Counted from the first letter of the stretch, positions 33,492 to 43,869 are shown. The stretch: 64,000 nucleotides of DNA from Paraburkholderia sp. C35 (GCF_003121405.1 NZ_QBUY01000008.1:62001-126000), one strand, 5' to 3'. Numbers and translations are program-made. The notes: generated from the letters alone by a model not told the origin.

Positions 33492-34394
33492 ATGTCCACG
33501 TCCATCGCTCGCCTGCCTTCGGCGCGCAGCCGCCGCACGTCCGCTTCCGGGCGCGCGCGCAACCGTGCAGCGTTTTTCTTTCTGCTGCCGGGCTGCACGC
33601 TGTTCGCGCTGTGCGTGATCTATCCGATCTTCAGCAGCATCGTGCTCAGCTTCTACAACTGGGATGGCATGACGGCGAAGACCTTCATCGGTCTCGCGAA
33701 CTACGTCGAGCTTTTTCAGGCCGACACCTTCTATGTCGCGCTGAAGAACAACCTGATCTGGCTGGTGTTCTTCCTGCTCGCGCCGCCGTTGGGCTTGATG
33801 TTCGCGCTGTATCTGAACCAGCAGGTCAAAGGCATGCGCGTGGTGAAGTCGCTGTTCTTCGCGCCGTTCGTGTTGTCGGGCGTTGTCGTCGGTCTGGTGT
33901 TCAGCTGGTTCTACGATCCGACTTTCGGTTTGCTCAAGGTGATCGTCGGTCACGGCATTCCTGTGCTCGGCGATGCGCATACCGTCACCTTCGGCATCGT
34001 GTTCGCCGCGCTCTGGCCGCAAACGCCGTATTGCATGGTGCTCTATCTGACGGGCCTTACGTCGATCAACCCGGAGGTGGTGGAAGCCGCGCGCATGGAA
34101 GGCGCGAAAGGCTGGCGCCTGCTGTGGCACGTGATCCTGCCGCAACTGCGCCCCGCCACCTTCATGGCCGTCGTGTTGACTGTGATCGGCGCGTTGCGCA
34201 GCTTCGACCTGATCGCCGTGATGAGCGGCGGAGGCCCATTCGATAGCTCCACCGTGCTCGCCTATTACATGTACGACCAGGCGATCAAGTACTACCGCGA
34301 AGGCTATTCCGCCGCGATTGCCGTGGTGCTGTTCGCGATCATGCTCGTCTACATCGTGTTCCATCTGCGCCGGATGCTGCGCGAAGAACGCTGA
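33492..34394 (+). CDS. Sugar ABC permease (MalF/UgpA type)
   Basis: A 300-residue CUT1 permease with six helices after a basic N-terminus, and the EAA loop EAARMEGAKGWRLLWHVILPQLRP near residue 200. The ATG at 33492 is used. Partners: the permease 27 bases downstream and ATPase at 30803. The C-terminal segment ends in a basic LRRMLREER typical of this subunit. Confidence 0.85.
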   Translation: MSTSIARLPSARSRRTSASGRARNRAAFFFLLPGCTLFALCVIYPIFSSIVLSFYNWDGMTAKTFIGLANYVELFQADTFYVALKNNLIWLVFFLLAPPLGLMFALYLNQQVKGMRVVKSLFFAPFVLSGVVVGLVFSWFYDPTFGLLKVIVGHGIPVLGDAHTVTFGIVFAALWPQTPYCMVLYLTGLTSINPEVVEAARMEGAKGWRLLWHVILPQLRPATFMAVVLTVIGALRSFDLIAVMSGGGPFDSSTVLAYYMYDQAIKYYREGYSAAIAVVLFAIMLVYIVFHLRRMLREER

Positions 34395-34421
34395 TTCACG
34401 TCTCGCGCAAGGAGAACTGAC

Positions 34422-35273
34422 ATGTATCCACTTCCCGTCGAACGCTGGAAACCCTGGAACCGCGCGATCTACAAGGCATCGCTGCCCATCGCGCTATTGA
34501 TCTGGCTGCTGCCGATGCTCGCCGTGCTCGTCACGTCGATCCGCTCGACCGATGAGCTTTCGCAAGGCGACTACTGGACCTGGCCGAAGCACTTCGCGCT
34601 GCTCGACAACTACGGCACCGCGCTTACGCAGACGCCGATGCTGCATTACTTCGCCAACAGTGTGCTGATCACGGTGCCTTCCGTGCTCGGCGCGATTCTG
34701 CTGGCTTCGATGGCGGGCTTTGCGCTGGCAACGTATCGCTTTCGCGGCAACATCATCGTGCTGTTCACGTTCGTGGCAGGCAACTTCGTGCCCGTGCAGA
34801 ACCTGATGATTCCCGTACGCGACATGGCCTTGAAGGTCGGACTCTTCAATACCGTGTGGGCGCTGATCATCTTTCACATCGCGTTTCAGACGGGTTTCTG
34901 CACGCTCTTTCTGCGCAACTTCATCAAGCAGTTGCCGTTCGAGCTGATCGAAGCGGCGCGTGTCGAAGGCGCGAGCGAATGGACCATTTACGCGCGCATC
35001 GTGTTGCCGCTGATTCGCCCTGCCCTCGCCGCGCTCGGCATTCTCGTCTTCACGTTCGTGTGGAACGACTACTTCTGGGCGCTGTGTCTCACGCAAGGTG
35101 ACGACGCCGCGCCCATCACGGTTGGCGTGGCCGCGCTCAAGGGTCAATGGACCACCGCGTGGAATCTCGTCGCGGCAGGTTCGGTGCTGGCCGCACTGCC
35201 GTCCGTGCTGATGTTCTTCGTAATGCAAAAACACTTCGTGGCTGGGCTGACGTTCGGCGCAAGCAAGGGCTGA
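34422..35273 (+). CDS. Sugar ABC permease (MalG/UgpE type)
   Basis: A 283-residue CUT1 permease of the MalG type: N-terminal helix LPIALLIWLLPMLAVLVTSI, six helices overall, and EAA loop EAARVEGASEWTIYARIVLPLIRP near residue 190. It pairs with the permease just upstream to form the channel. SD: AAGGAGAACTGAC. Followed 51 bases later by the GH42 gene, in the same operon. Confidence 0.85.
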   Translation: MYPLPVERWKPWNRAIYKASLPIALLIWLLPMLAVLVTSIRSTDELSQGDYWTWPKHFALLDNYGTALTQTPMLHYFANSVLITVPSVLGAILLASMAGFALATYRFRGNIIVLFTFVAGNFVPVQNLMIPVRDMALKVGLFNTVWALIIFHIAFQTGFCTLFLRNFIKQLPFELIEAARVEGASEWTIYARIVLPLIRPALAALGILVFTFVWNDYFWALCLTQGDDAAPITVGVAALKGQWTTAWNLVAAGSVLAALPSVLMFFVMQKHFVAGLTFGASKG

Positions 35274-35324
35274 CGCCGACGCACAAGCGCCGACCACCAC
35301 TACCGATACCTGGAGAACCCGACA

Positions 35325-37298
35325 ATGCAACTGGGTGTGTGCTACTACCCCGAACAATGGCCCGACACGATGTGGGCCGACGACGCGCGCCGGATGGTCG
35401 AACTCGGCATCACACATGTGCGGATCGCCGAATTTGCGTGGAGCCGCATGGAGCCGCGCGCCGGCGTCTACGAATGGACGTGGCTGGACCGCGCCGTGAA
35501 GACACTCGCCGACGCGGGTCTGAAAATTGTGCTCGGCACCCCCACGGCGTCGCCGCCGAAGTGGCTGGTCGATTCGATGCCCGACATGCTGCCCGTGCGC
35601 GCCGATGGCACGACGTGGAATTCAGGCTCACGACGTCACTACGATATTTGCAGCGAGCCGTATCGTCGGGAATGTCTGCGTATCGTCGACGCGATGGCGC
35701 AGCGTTACGGTTCGCATCCATCCGTGGTCGCGTGGCAGACGGATAACGAACTCGGTTGTCATGAAACGGTGCCGAGCTATTCGAAGGCGGCGCGCGCACG
35801 CTTTCAGGCATGGCTCGCGCGACGCTATGAAACGGTCGATAACCTGAACCAGCGCTGGGGCACGGTGTTCTGGAGCATGGAGTATCTGTCGTTCGAAGCA
35901 ATCGAATTGCCCAACCTCACGCCCACCGACGCGAACCCGATTCACCTGCTCGACTTCCGCCGTTTCATGTCCGATGAAGTGGCGAGCTTTCATCGCGAGC
36001 AGGTCGATGTACTGCGCCGCTACGCGCCGAATGCGGACATGCTGCACAACTTCATGGGATTTTTCACGACCTTCGATCACTATCGCTTCGCTGCGAACAA
36101 CAGCATCGACGTCGCGACGTGGGACAGCTATCCGATTGCGCGTACGGAAGTGATCGCGCTGAGCGAAGAGGACAAGGCGCGTTATGCGCGCACAGGTCAC
36201 CCCGATGTATCCGCATTCGATCACGACCGTTATCGTGCGATCGGCCAGGGACGCTTCTGGGTGATGGAACAGGAAGCGGGCCCTGTGAACTGGGCGCCGT
36301 GGAACCCCGTGCCTGCGCCCGGCATGGTGCGGCTGTGGGCCTATGAGGCCTTTGCGCATGGAGCGGAACTTGTTTCGTACTTCCGCTGGCGTCAGGCGCC
36401 GTTCGCGCAGGAGCAGATGCATTCGGGTCTGAATCTGCCCGATAACACGTTGTCGCCAGGCGGTCGCGAAGTGGCACGCGCTGCGCAGGAGATCGCGCAA
36501 TCAGCTGCGCTGACGAAGCTCGCGCAAAGCGGCCCCGCACCGCGTGCTCAAGTGGCGCTCGTGTTCGACTACGAGACGCAATGGATGTTCGAAATCCAGC
36601 GGCATGCAAAGGGCTGCGATTATCAGACGCTTGCATTCGAGTATTACCGCACGCTGCGCGAGATGGCGCTCGATGTCGATATCGTCTCGGCGCATGCGGA
36701 TCTTTCCGGATACAAGCTCGTGGTAGTGCCGGGTCTCGCCGTGTTGCCTGCCGGTTTTGCGAAGACGATCGAACAGTCGTCCGCACAATGGGTGATCGGG
36801 CCGCGTACCGGTTCGAAGACAATGGACTTTGCGATTCCCACGCAATTGCCGCCTGGCGCGCTGCAATCGGTGCTGCCGTTCAAGGTGCTCGAAGTCGATT
36901 CGCTGCGGCCTACATTGCAGCCGTCCACGACACTCGATGGCGTCACAGGTATCGCGTTGCACTGGCGCGAGCATCTGGAAACGCGCGACGGTCTCGACGT
37001 GCTTGCTCGCTTCGACGATAACTGGCCCGCTATCGTCGCGCGCGGGAACGTGCGCTATGCGAGCGCATGGTTCGATGCGGCGTTGCATCGCGCGTTGCTA
37101 GAGGGCGCGGCGCGTGATGCAGGGCTCGATGTGACGCATCTGCCGCAAGGCTTGCGCGTGCGTCGTCGAGGTGACATCACGTTTGCGTTCAACTTCGGCG
37201 CAACCAAAGCCGATGCGCCCGCGCCTGCAAACGCACAGTTCGTGCTCGGCGAACGCACGCTCGGCACCGCCGATGTCTGCGCATGGATCGACGCATGA
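35325..37298 (+). CDS. GH42 beta-galactosidase
   Basis: A 657-residue glycoside hydrolase family 42 enzyme. The N-terminal barrel starts QLGVCYYPEQWPDTMWADD; the acid/base glutamate is in TDNELGCH (near residue 143) and the nucleophile in VMEQEAGPVNW (near 315). A trimerisation domain and beta-domain follow. No signal peptide, so it acts in the cytoplasm on imported galactosides. GH42 enzymes prefer short beta-galactosides such as galacto-oligosaccharides over lactose. SD: TGGAGAACCCGACA. The stop overlaps the GH35-family start (ATGA). Confidence 0.9.
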   Translation: MQLGVCYYPEQWPDTMWADDARRMVELGITHVRIAEFAWSRMEPRAGVYEWTWLDRAVKTLADAGLKIVLGTPTASPPKWLVDSMPDMLPVRADGTTWNSGSRRHYDICSEPYRRECLRIVDAMAQRYGSHPSVVAWQTDNELGCHETVPSYSKAARARFQAWLARRYETVDNLNQRWGTVFWSMEYLSFEAIELPNLTPTDANPIHLLDFRRFMSDEVASFHREQVDVLRRYAPNADMLHNFMGFFTTFDHYRFAANNSIDVATWDSYPIARTEVIALSEEDKARYARTGHPDVSAFDHDRYRAIGQGRFWVMEQEAGPVNWAPWNPVPAPGMVRLWAYEAFAHGAELVSYFRWRQAPFAQEQMHSGLNLPDNTLSPGGREVARAAQEIAQSAALTKLAQSGPAPRAQVALVFDYETQWMFEIQRHAKGCDYQTLAFEYYRTLREMALDVDIVSAHADLSGYKLVVVPGLAVLPAGFAKTIEQSSAQWVIGPRTGSKTMDFAIPTQLPPGALQSVLPFKVLEVDSLRPTLQPSTTLDGVTGIALHWREHLETRDGLDVLARFDDNWPAIVARGNVRYASAWFDAALHRALLEGAARDAGLDVTHLPQGLRVRRRGDITFAFNFGATKADAPAPANAQFVLGERTLGTADVCAWIDA

Positions 37299-39718
37299 CG
37301 GACCGCTTGCCGCCATTGCAAACGACACTGGCTGTCGATGCAAGCTGCCCTGCCGCTACGCCGCTTACCGATACGCTGCGCATGGGCAGCAACACGGCGC
37401 CTGATGGCAGCACGATCGGCATCAACAGCCGCTATCTGACGCGCGACGGCAAGCCGTGGCTGCCCGTCATGGGCGAACTGCATTACGCACGCGTGCCGGA
37501 GACGCAATGGAATGATGCGCTCGCGAAGGTGAAGGCCGCGGGCGTCGATATTGTGTCGTCGTATGTAATCTGGCGTTATCACGAGCGGCATCCAGGGCAT
37601 TTCGACTGGCGCGCGCGACTCGATCTGCGCGGCTTCATCGAGAACTGTGCGCGACGCGGCTTGCTCGCATTCGTGCGGATTGGGCCGTGGGTGCATGCGG
37701 AAGTGCGCTATGGCGGCATCCCAGCGTGGGTCGTCGATCAGGTGCCGCCGCGCAGCGACGATCCGCTTTATCTGCAGTACGTGCAGCGATTTTTCGGGCA
37801 GATTGCCGCGCAACTTAAGGGGCTGTTGTGGAAAGATGGCGGCCCCGTCATCGGCATTCAGATCGAGAATGAGTACAACCTGACGGGTTTGCAGCAAGGG
37901 CCGGCACATATCGCGACACTCAAGCGCCTCGCATGCGAAGCCGGACTCGATGTGCCGTTGTACACGGTGACAGGCTGGGACAATGCCGTATTTCCGCGCC
38001 GCGAAGTCACGCCTGTATTTGGCGGGTACGCGGATTTGCCGTGGGGGACATCGACGGCCATGTCCACACCGAATGAGGTCTACGGCTTCCGGTTCACGAG
38101 CCGCGTGGGCGGCGATCTCGGCGCTCAGACACACAACAGCGAACCCGGCGATGCCGATGCCGTCGCGCATGAAACGCCCTTTCTGGGGGCGGAATTCGGT
38201 GGCGGCGTGCCGACCATGTACAGGCGACGCCCCGTGCTCGATCCCGACGATATTGCCGCGATGCTGCCCGTGCAACTCGGCTCCGGGGTGAACCTGTACG
38301 GCTACTACATGCTGTACGGCGGCCGCAATCCACCGGGCGATCTCGACGGACAGGAATCGACGGCGACGGGCGGCTTTAACGACCTGCCCATCTTCAACTA
38401 CGATTTTCAGGCGCCGTTCGGTGCAAATGGCGAAGCGCATGCCGTGCTTGGCAAACTGCGGCCGTTGCATCTGTTTCTCCAGCAATGGGGCAGTTCGCTT
38501 GCGACTTGCGATGTCTATGCGCCTGAAGTGTTGCCCGTCGGCCCGGATGATTTGCAAACACCGCGCTATTCCGTACGTGCCGACGGCGACCGTGGCTTCG
38601 TGTTCTTCAACAATCACGTGCGGCAGCATCGATTGCCTGCGCGGCAAGGCGTGCAATTCGCCGTGAAAATCGCTACGTGTACGGTCACGTTGCCTTCAAC
38701 GCCTGTCGATATCGCACCGGGCGTCTCATTCGTGTGGCCCGTGGGTTTGCCGTTGGGCAGCGCGCTACTACGTTACGCGAGTGCTCAGCCCGTCACGCAA
38801 CTGAAAACGCCCGAGGGCGCCGTGTTCGTATTTACTGCAACGGACGGCATTGCACCTGAGTTCGCTTTCGAAGCCGCTTCTGTGAAGCATGTTGCGTCCG
38901 TCGATTCGAATACCCTGCTCACAGCGCTGGAAGAAAGCGAAACGCTGATCGTACGCCCGGCACCCGGCGATGTGTTCGTTGCGACATGTCACGACGAAAC
39001 ACGCATCACGATCATCACGCTTGCACACGAAGATGCCAGGCGACTCAGCGTGCTGCCATTCGATGGACAGCGCCGCTTGATTCTCACCGACGCGCTGATC
39101 TTCGAACGCGATGGTGATCTCGTGCTGCGCTCGACAGATCGTGCATCGTTCGAACTCGCTGTTTATCCGCCTTTGCAGCACGCACCGCGCGCGACCTCTG
39201 CCCTGACAGAACTACCCCGCCGTGGCGTGCTTCAGTGCTACGAACTGAAGGTTGCACCCGTCGCGTTGAACGTCCACGTCACGCCGCTACGCGAAGCACG
39301 CACCGTACCGCCAATTACGACAGGCGGCACGGCAAACGCCGCCGTCGAACCCACGCCGGAAACCTTCGGCAAGGCAGCGGCATGGCGCGTCGAGTTGCCA
39401 GAAGCAGCACTGAACACGCCGGGACTTTCGAATGCATATCTGTCGGTCCGCTACGCAGGCGATATCGGTCGACTGTTCTCCGGCGCAAACCTGATCGACG
39501 ATCACTTCTATAACGGCTTGCCGTGGCAGATCGGCGTGCGTAACGTAGCCGTCGATCCACAACAACCGTTGATCCTGACCATCCTTCCGCTGCGCGCCGA
39601 TGCCCCGATCTATCTCGACGCGCGTTACGACCCAAGGCCTACGATCGAAGGTCAGATCGCCGCGTTGCACGACGCGAAGTGGCGTCCCGAGTACGAAGTG
39701 ATCGTTTCGAGAAGGTGA
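37295..39718 (+). CDS. GH35-family beta-galactosidase
   Basis: An 807-residue protein with a glycoside hydrolase 35 barrel in the first half: GPWVHAEVRYGGIPAW, acid/base Glu in IGIQIENEYN and nucleophile Glu in FLGAEFGGGVP. The second half has beta domains including a probable jelly-roll near the C-terminus. No signal peptide, unlike many GH35 enzymes. It overlaps the GH42 gene by four bases (ATG at 37295). The GH42/GH35 pair could attack different linkages of one imported galactan fragment. A hairpin follows before the convergent lysR. Confidence 0.85.
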   Translation: MTDRLPPLQTTLAVDASCPAATPLTDTLRMGSNTAPDGSTIGINSRYLTRDGKPWLPVMGELHYARVPETQWNDALAKVKAAGVDIVSSYVIWRYHERHPGHFDWRARLDLRGFIENCARRGLLAFVRIGPWVHAEVRYGGIPAWVVDQVPPRSDDPLYLQYVQRFFGQIAAQLKGLLWKDGGPVIGIQIENEYNLTGLQQGPAHIATLKRLACEAGLDVPLYTVTGWDNAVFPRREVTPVFGGYADLPWGTSTAMSTPNEVYGFRFTSRVGGDLGAQTHNSEPGDADAVAHETPFLGAEFGGGVPTMYRRRPVLDPDDIAAMLPVQLGSGVNLYGYYMLYGGRNPPGDLDGQESTATGGFNDLPIFNYDFQAPFGANGEAHAVLGKLRPLHLFLQQWGSSLATCDVYAPEVLPVGPDDLQTPRYSVRADGDRGFVFFNNHVRQHRLPARQGVQFAVKIATCTVTLPSTPVDIAPGVSFVWPVGLPLGSALLRYASAQPVTQLKTPEGAVFVFTATDGIAPEFAFEAASVKHVASVDSNTLLTALEESETLIVRPAPGDVFVATCHDETRITIITLAHEDARRLSVLPFDGQRRLILTDALIFERDGDLVLRSTDRASFELAVYPPLQHAPRATSALTELPRRGVLQCYELKVAPVALNVHVTPLREARTVPPITTGGTANAAVEPTPETFGKAAAWRVELPEAALNTPGLSNAYLSVRYAGDIGRLFSGANLIDDHFYNGLPWQIGVRNVAVDPQQPLILTILPLRADAPIYLDARYDPRPTIEGQIAALHDAKWRPEYEVIVSRR

Positions 39719-39733
39719 CGGTCGGCGACCGTC
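39717..39733. terminator. Hairpin between convergent GH35 and lysR genes
   Basis: GACGGTC-GGC-GACCGTC, a 7-bp stem starting in the GH35 stop codon. Lacks T tracts, so at best a weak or Rho-assisted terminator serving both directions. Confidence 0.3.
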
Positions 39734-39752
39734 TTGATGGCGTTCGTGAACG

Positions 39753-40709
39753 TCACGCCACGCGCTTTTTCTCGCGCCGCGCGGCCTCGCGAACGCCAGT
39801 TTTTTCCACACCGACACACGCGTCGATCTGCTCTGCCATCATCGTCCGTACGATATCCAGAAACGTCTGCACCACCGGATTCGGCTGCTGCAACTGCGGG
39901 CATAACGTAAAGCCACGAAACATGATTTGCGGCACGAATGGACGAAACACGATGCGCTTCGGATTCGTGTCGATGGCGGCAAGTGGATTGACGATGCCGA
40001 TACCCAGCCCACGCGACACCAGCGCGCAAATGGTCGCACCATACGGTGTTTCGATAGCCGGCAACTGGCTCGCACCGGCAGGCCGCAACACGCGGTCGAG
40101 CGGACTGCGGGTATCGTCGGCATAGGAAGGCAGAATCAGCCTCTCTCCGCGCAGATCGCCGGCCTCGATGCGTTCGTGTGCCGTCAACGGATGCTTCGCC
40201 GGTAGCGCACACAACGCGGGCAAGCGGTACAGGTCCGCGCTCGTTACGCCGAACGCATCGGGCGATGCTGTTGCGAAGCCCACGTCGCAATACGCCGACG
40301 ATACCCAACGCTGGATCGTTCCCTCGCTTCTCATCTCCAGCGATACGATCACGCGCGGATAAGCCTTCAGAAAGCGTTCAATCACGGCAGGCAGGAACGA
40401 CAGCGCCATCACCGGCGCCGCGACGATGCGCAGCCGTCCGCTGCCCAGTTGCCGGATCTCACGCGCTGAAATCTCCAGCTTTTCCAGCCCGACGAAGCTG
40501 CGCTCAACCTCGCGATAGAACGCGCTGCCCGCATCCGTCGCGCGTATGCGGCCACCGTTGCGCACGAACAGCGTGAGTCCTGTGGCCGCTTCCAGTTCCG
40601 CGATCAAGCGGCTGATGCTCGGCTGCGACGTGCCGAGTTCTTCGGCCGCGGCCGTCATCGAACCGCGCAGCATCACCAGCCGGAATGCCTCGATTTGCCT
40701 CTGATTCAT
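39753..40709 (-). CDS. LysR-family regulator of the amino-acid/opine-type operon
   Basis: A 318-residue LysR regulator. The ATG at 40709 is chosen because GGGAGAGGCG precedes it; the upstream frame is intergenic. HTH: SMTAAAEELGTSQPSISRLIAELE. Divergent from the FAD oxidoreductase/ABC operon at 40850. The domain resembles NocR/OccR-like regulators that respond to opines or basic amino acids, which suits a polar amino-acid importer next door. The C-terminus is unusually basic and lysine/arginine rich. Confidence 0.8.
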   Translation of the reverse strand: MNQRQIEAFRLVMLRGSMTAAAEELGTSQPSISRLIAELEAATGLTLFVRNGGRIRATDAGSAFYREVERSFVGLEKLEISAREIRQLGSGRLRIVAAPVMALSFLPAVIERFLKAYPRVIVSLEMRSEGTIQRWVSSAYCDVGFATASPDAFGVTSADLYRLPALCALPAKHPLTAHERIEAGDLRGERLILPSYADDTRSPLDRVLRPAGASQLPAIETPYGATICALVSRGLGIGIVNPLAAIDTNPKRIVFRPFVPQIMFRGFTLCPQLQQPNPVVQTFLDIVRTMMAEQIDACVGVEKTGVREAARREKKRVA

Positions 40710-40849
40710 CGCCTCTCCCATGCGTTTTCCGCGTCCGCAGACGCCAGCTTGCCATATCAGAAATGAATAGAAGCCGTTTTTGTCGCTATTTGACCGGATA
40801 AGCCGCACGAACCTAGACTGGTCCTCAACAGGCAAAACCACTCAGGCTC

Positions 40850-42190
40850 ATGCGTCCCGATTCCCTGCTCTTCCATGAAGATTTTCGCAGCGCCCCTTAC
40901 TGGTGGGACGCCGCGCCGCCCGAAACGGCACGCGCGCCGCTGCCAGACAGTGTCGATGTAGCGATCATCGGCAGTGGGTATTGCGGGCTGTCGGCAGCAA
41001 CCGAAGCGGCGGCTCACGGTGCGCGTGTGGCGGTGCTGGATGCAGGCGAGATCGGCGGTGGCGGCAGCACGCGCAGCGGCGGGATGATTTCGAGCGGTCA
41101 AAAGCTGGCGTTGACGAACGCGATTCAAGGCGTATCGCCCGACCGTCTCGTGCGCCTGATGCATGAATCCATGGCGAGCTTCGAGTATCTGAAGCGCATC
41201 GTTGCCGATGAGTCGCTCGATGCCGATCTGCAGATTACGGGCCGCTTTTTTGGCGCCTACACGCCGTCGCATTTCGAACAACTGCGCCGTCAGGGGCAAT
41301 TGCTGCGCGACAAGACGGGTGTCACCGTGCATGTGATCGAGCGTGATGCCCAGCGCGCGATGATCGGCTCGGACTATTACTACGGCGGCATTCTCGTCGA
41401 TGAATACGGCGGACTGCATACGGCAAAGTATCACCGCGCATTGCGCGAACTGGCGACGCGGCGCGGCGCGACACTGCACTCGCATGCGGCGGCGGAACAT
41501 GTCGAACGGATCGCGGGCAACGCAGCCGATAGCACGCGCTTTCGCGTCCACACGGCACGCGGCGCGCTCGACGCACAGCATGTGCTGGTCGCAACCAATG
41601 GCTACACCGGCCCCTTGATGCCCTTCTTTGCGCGCCGCGTGCTCCCTGTTGCGAGCTATCAGATCGCAACTGAACCGCTGCCCGAAGGGCTGATGCATGC
41701 GCTCAACCCTGGTCGCCGGATGATCAGCGATTCGAAGCGCAATCTGTTTTACACGCGTCCGTCCCCGGACGGCACGCGCATGATTTTCGGCTCGCGGCCT
41801 GCCATCCGCGAACTCAGCGAGCGCGATGCCGCGCGTCTGCTGTACGGCAAGATGCTGCAACTGTGGCCCGCGCTGCGCGACGTGCGCATCACGCACGCAT
41901 GGAAAGGCTATGTCGCGATGACAGGCGACAAGCTCGCGCATATCGGCGCGCACGACGGTATCCACTATGCGCTCGGCTGCAACGGCAACGGCGTCGCGCT
42001 GATGAGCTATCTCGGCCATCGCGTCGCGCGCAAGATGCTCGGCGTCGATCGCGATGCGGGCGCGTTCAGTGAAGGCGCATTTCCGCTGAGCGGCGCGGGC
42101 ATCGCAAGCCAGCTTGCCGTGCCGCTCGGCTCGGCGCTGTATCAGCTCGACGATCTGTGGCGCGGACGCGTGCGCGCCGCGCTGTCCTGA
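40850..42190 (+). CDS. FAD-dependent amine oxidoreductase (DadA/PuuB-like)
   Basis: A 446-residue DAO-family flavoprotein: N-terminal leader of about 40 residues, then VDVAIIGSGYCGLSAATEA (FAD motif), and a C-terminal GCNGNGVALMSYLG FAD-contact segment. Closest in layout to gamma-glutamylputrescine oxidase PuuB and related amine oxidases. First gene of a six-gene operon with a polar amino-acid ABC transporter, so it probably oxidises the imported amine or N-substituted amino acid. Precise substrate unknown. SD is weak. Confidence 0.8.
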   Translation: MRPDSLLFHEDFRSAPYWWDAAPPETARAPLPDSVDVAIIGSGYCGLSAATEAAAHGARVAVLDAGEIGGGGSTRSGGMISSGQKLALTNAIQGVSPDRLVRLMHESMASFEYLKRIVADESLDADLQITGRFFGAYTPSHFEQLRRQGQLLRDKTGVTVHVIERDAQRAMIGSDYYYGGILVDEYGGLHTAKYHRALRELATRRGATLHSHAAAEHVERIAGNAADSTRFRVHTARGALDAQHVLVATNGYTGPLMPFFARRVLPVASYQIATEPLPEGLMHALNPGRRMISDSKRNLFYTRPSPDGTRMIFGSRPAIRELSERDAARLLYGKMLQLWPALRDVRITHAWKGYVAMTGDKLAHIGAHDGIHYALGCNGNGVALMSYLGHRVARKMLGVDRDAGAFSEGAFPLSGAGIASQLAVPLGSALYQLDDLWRGRVRAALS

Positions 42191-42223
42191 TCCTTATCGC
42201 GTCAACCGACACCAGGAGCACCG

Positions 42224-42949
42224 ATGATCCAGCTGCACAACGTTTCCAAGTGGTACGGCGAGCAACGCGTGCTGGACAGCTGCTCCGCGACGATCGAACG
42301 CGGCGAGGTCGTCGTGATCTGCGGACCATCCGGCTCGGGCAAATCGACGCTGATCAAATCCGTCAATGGTCTCGAAGCCGTGCAGGATGGCCGCATCGTG
42401 GTGGATGGCGTCGATGTGACGGCCAAAAGCGCCAATCTCGCGCGGCTGCGCGCGAAGGTCGGCATGGTGTTTCAGCATTTCGAACTGTTTCCGCATCTGA
42501 GCGTGCGGCGCAATCTGATGCTCGCGCAGATGAACGTGCTTGGACGCAGCCGCGACGAAGCCGCAGAGAAAGCCCGCACGCTGTTGCGTCGCGTCGGCCT
42601 GCGCGATCACGAAGACAAATATCCGACGCAATTGTCGGGTGGTCAGCAGCAGCGCGTGGCGATTGCCCGTGCGCTGTCGATGGACCCGGTTGCGATGCTG
42701 TTCGACGAGCCCACGTCCGCGCTCGATCCCGAGATGGTCAACGAAGTGCTCGACGTGATGACCTCGCTCGCGCAGGAAGGCATGACGATGCTCTGCGTGA
42801 CGCATGAAATGGGCTTCGCAAAGCGCGTCGCCGATCGCATCCTGTTCATGGATCGCGGCGCCATCGTCGAGGACGACAGGAAGGAACAGTTCTTTGCAAC
42901 GCCCCGTTCCGAGCGGGCGCGCGAATTTCTGTCACGCATTCTGCATTGA
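42224..42949 (+). CDS. Polar amino-acid ABC transporter ATPase (GlnQ type)
   Basis: A 241-residue PAAT-family ATPase: Walker [11 protein letters not shown]-loop [11 protein letters not shown], signature LSGGQQQR, Walker [15 protein letters not shown] and switch His in VTHEMGFA. The length and the [14 protein letters not shown] stretch are typical of GlnQ/HisP. It serves the permease at 43870 and binding protein at 43014. SD: CCAGGAGCACCG. Confidence 0.9.
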   Translation: MIQLHNVSKWYGEQRVLDSCSATIERGEVVVICGPSGSGKSTLIKSVNGLEAVQDGRIVVDGVDVTAKSANLARLRAKVGMVFQHFELFPHLSVRRNLMLAQMNVLGRSRDEAAEKARTLLRRVGLRDHEDKYPTQLSGGQQQRVAIARALSMDPVAMLFDEPTSALDPEMVNEVLDVMTSLAQEGMTMLCVTHEMGFAKRVADRILFMDRGAIVEDDRKEQFFATPRSERAREFLSRILH

Positions 42950-43013
42950 GCGGCGCCTTCGCACCGCTTTACCGATTCCGTTCACCGCCGTTCCTTTCGA
43001 CAGGAGCTTCACG

Positions 43014-43823
43014 ATGCGTTTTCTTCAGTTTGCACGCAGTTTCGCGCTGGCTGCTTCGCTGTGCGTCGCCGCCGTTTCCGCCGCTCATGCAGAAGATGTC
43101 GGCACGCTCACGCCTGGCAAGATCGTCGCAGGCGTCGCTGCCAACAACAAGCCTTACTCGTATATCGACAACGGCAAGATGACGGGCTTCGATGTCGAAC
43201 TGATCCGCGCGATTGCCACGAAGCTCGGCTTGTCCGCCGACTTCCGCGCGCAAGACTTCGCTGGCCTGTTGCCGAGTGTCGCGAACCAGCAGATCGATCT
43301 CGCCGCCGGTTCCATTTCGATCACGAAAGAACGGCTCAAGATGGTCGACTTCTCCGAAGGCTATCTGACTGGCTTGTTGAGTGTCGCGACGCTGCCGGGC
43401 AGCACGATTTCGAGCGATGTTGGCTCCGTGAAGGGCAAGCGTATCGGCGTCGTGCAAGGCACCATCGAAGATACGTATTCGGCCAGCTATCTGCCTGATG
43501 CGCAGATCGTGCGCTTTCCGAATCTGAACGCCGGCTTCCTCGCGCTGCGCAACAAGTACATCGACGGATATTTCGTCGACAAGACCCTGGTGGAAGGTCT
43601 GCAAGGCAAATACCCGCAGATGAACATTGCCGACAAGCTCGACATCTCGGCTGTCAATCTGCCCGCCGGCTTTCCTGTGCACAAGGGCAACGCGAAGCTC
43701 GAAGCCGCGCTCAACAAGACGCTCGGCGAACTGGTCGCGGACGGCACGTGGATGAAGCTCTATCTGCAGTTCCATCCGGGCTATCCGCAACCGACCAGCC
43801 TGCCGCCGTACGCAATGAAGTAA
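43014..43823 (+). CDS. Amino-acid-binding periplasmic protein
   Basis: A 269-residue family 3 solute-binding protein with a signal peptide ending at SAAHAED (about residues 1-25). Ligand-site features include NKPYSYIDNGKMTGFDVELIRAIA and ITKERLKMVDFSEGY. SD: CAGGAGCTTCACG. The longer ORF upstream is shadow. Ligand may be a polar amino acid, opine or Amadori-type compound given the two flanking oxidases. Confidence 0.85.
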   Translation: MRFLQFARSFALAASLCVAAVSAAHAEDVGTLTPGKIVAGVAANNKPYSYIDNGKMTGFDVELIRAIATKLGLSADFRAQDFAGLLPSVANQQIDLAAGSISITKERLKMVDFSEGYLTGLLSVATLPGSTISSDVGSVKGKRIGVVQGTIEDTYSASYLPDAQIVRFPNLNAGFLALRNKYIDGYFVDKTLVEGLQGKYPQMNIADKLDISAVNLPAGFPVHKGNAKLEAALNKTLGELVADGTWMKLYLQFHPGYPQPTSLPPYAMK

Positions 43824-43869
43824 GCCCAACGGGTTCGCACCGATCGACCACGCTTCCTGGAGAGCGCAC

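Noticed and set aside
31740..34364. 874-codon minus-strand open frame opposite the sugar transporter genes
   Set aside because: Antisense shadow: low-complexity His/Arg/Glu-rich translation, no SD, no family motifs; the plus-strand genes are unmistakable.
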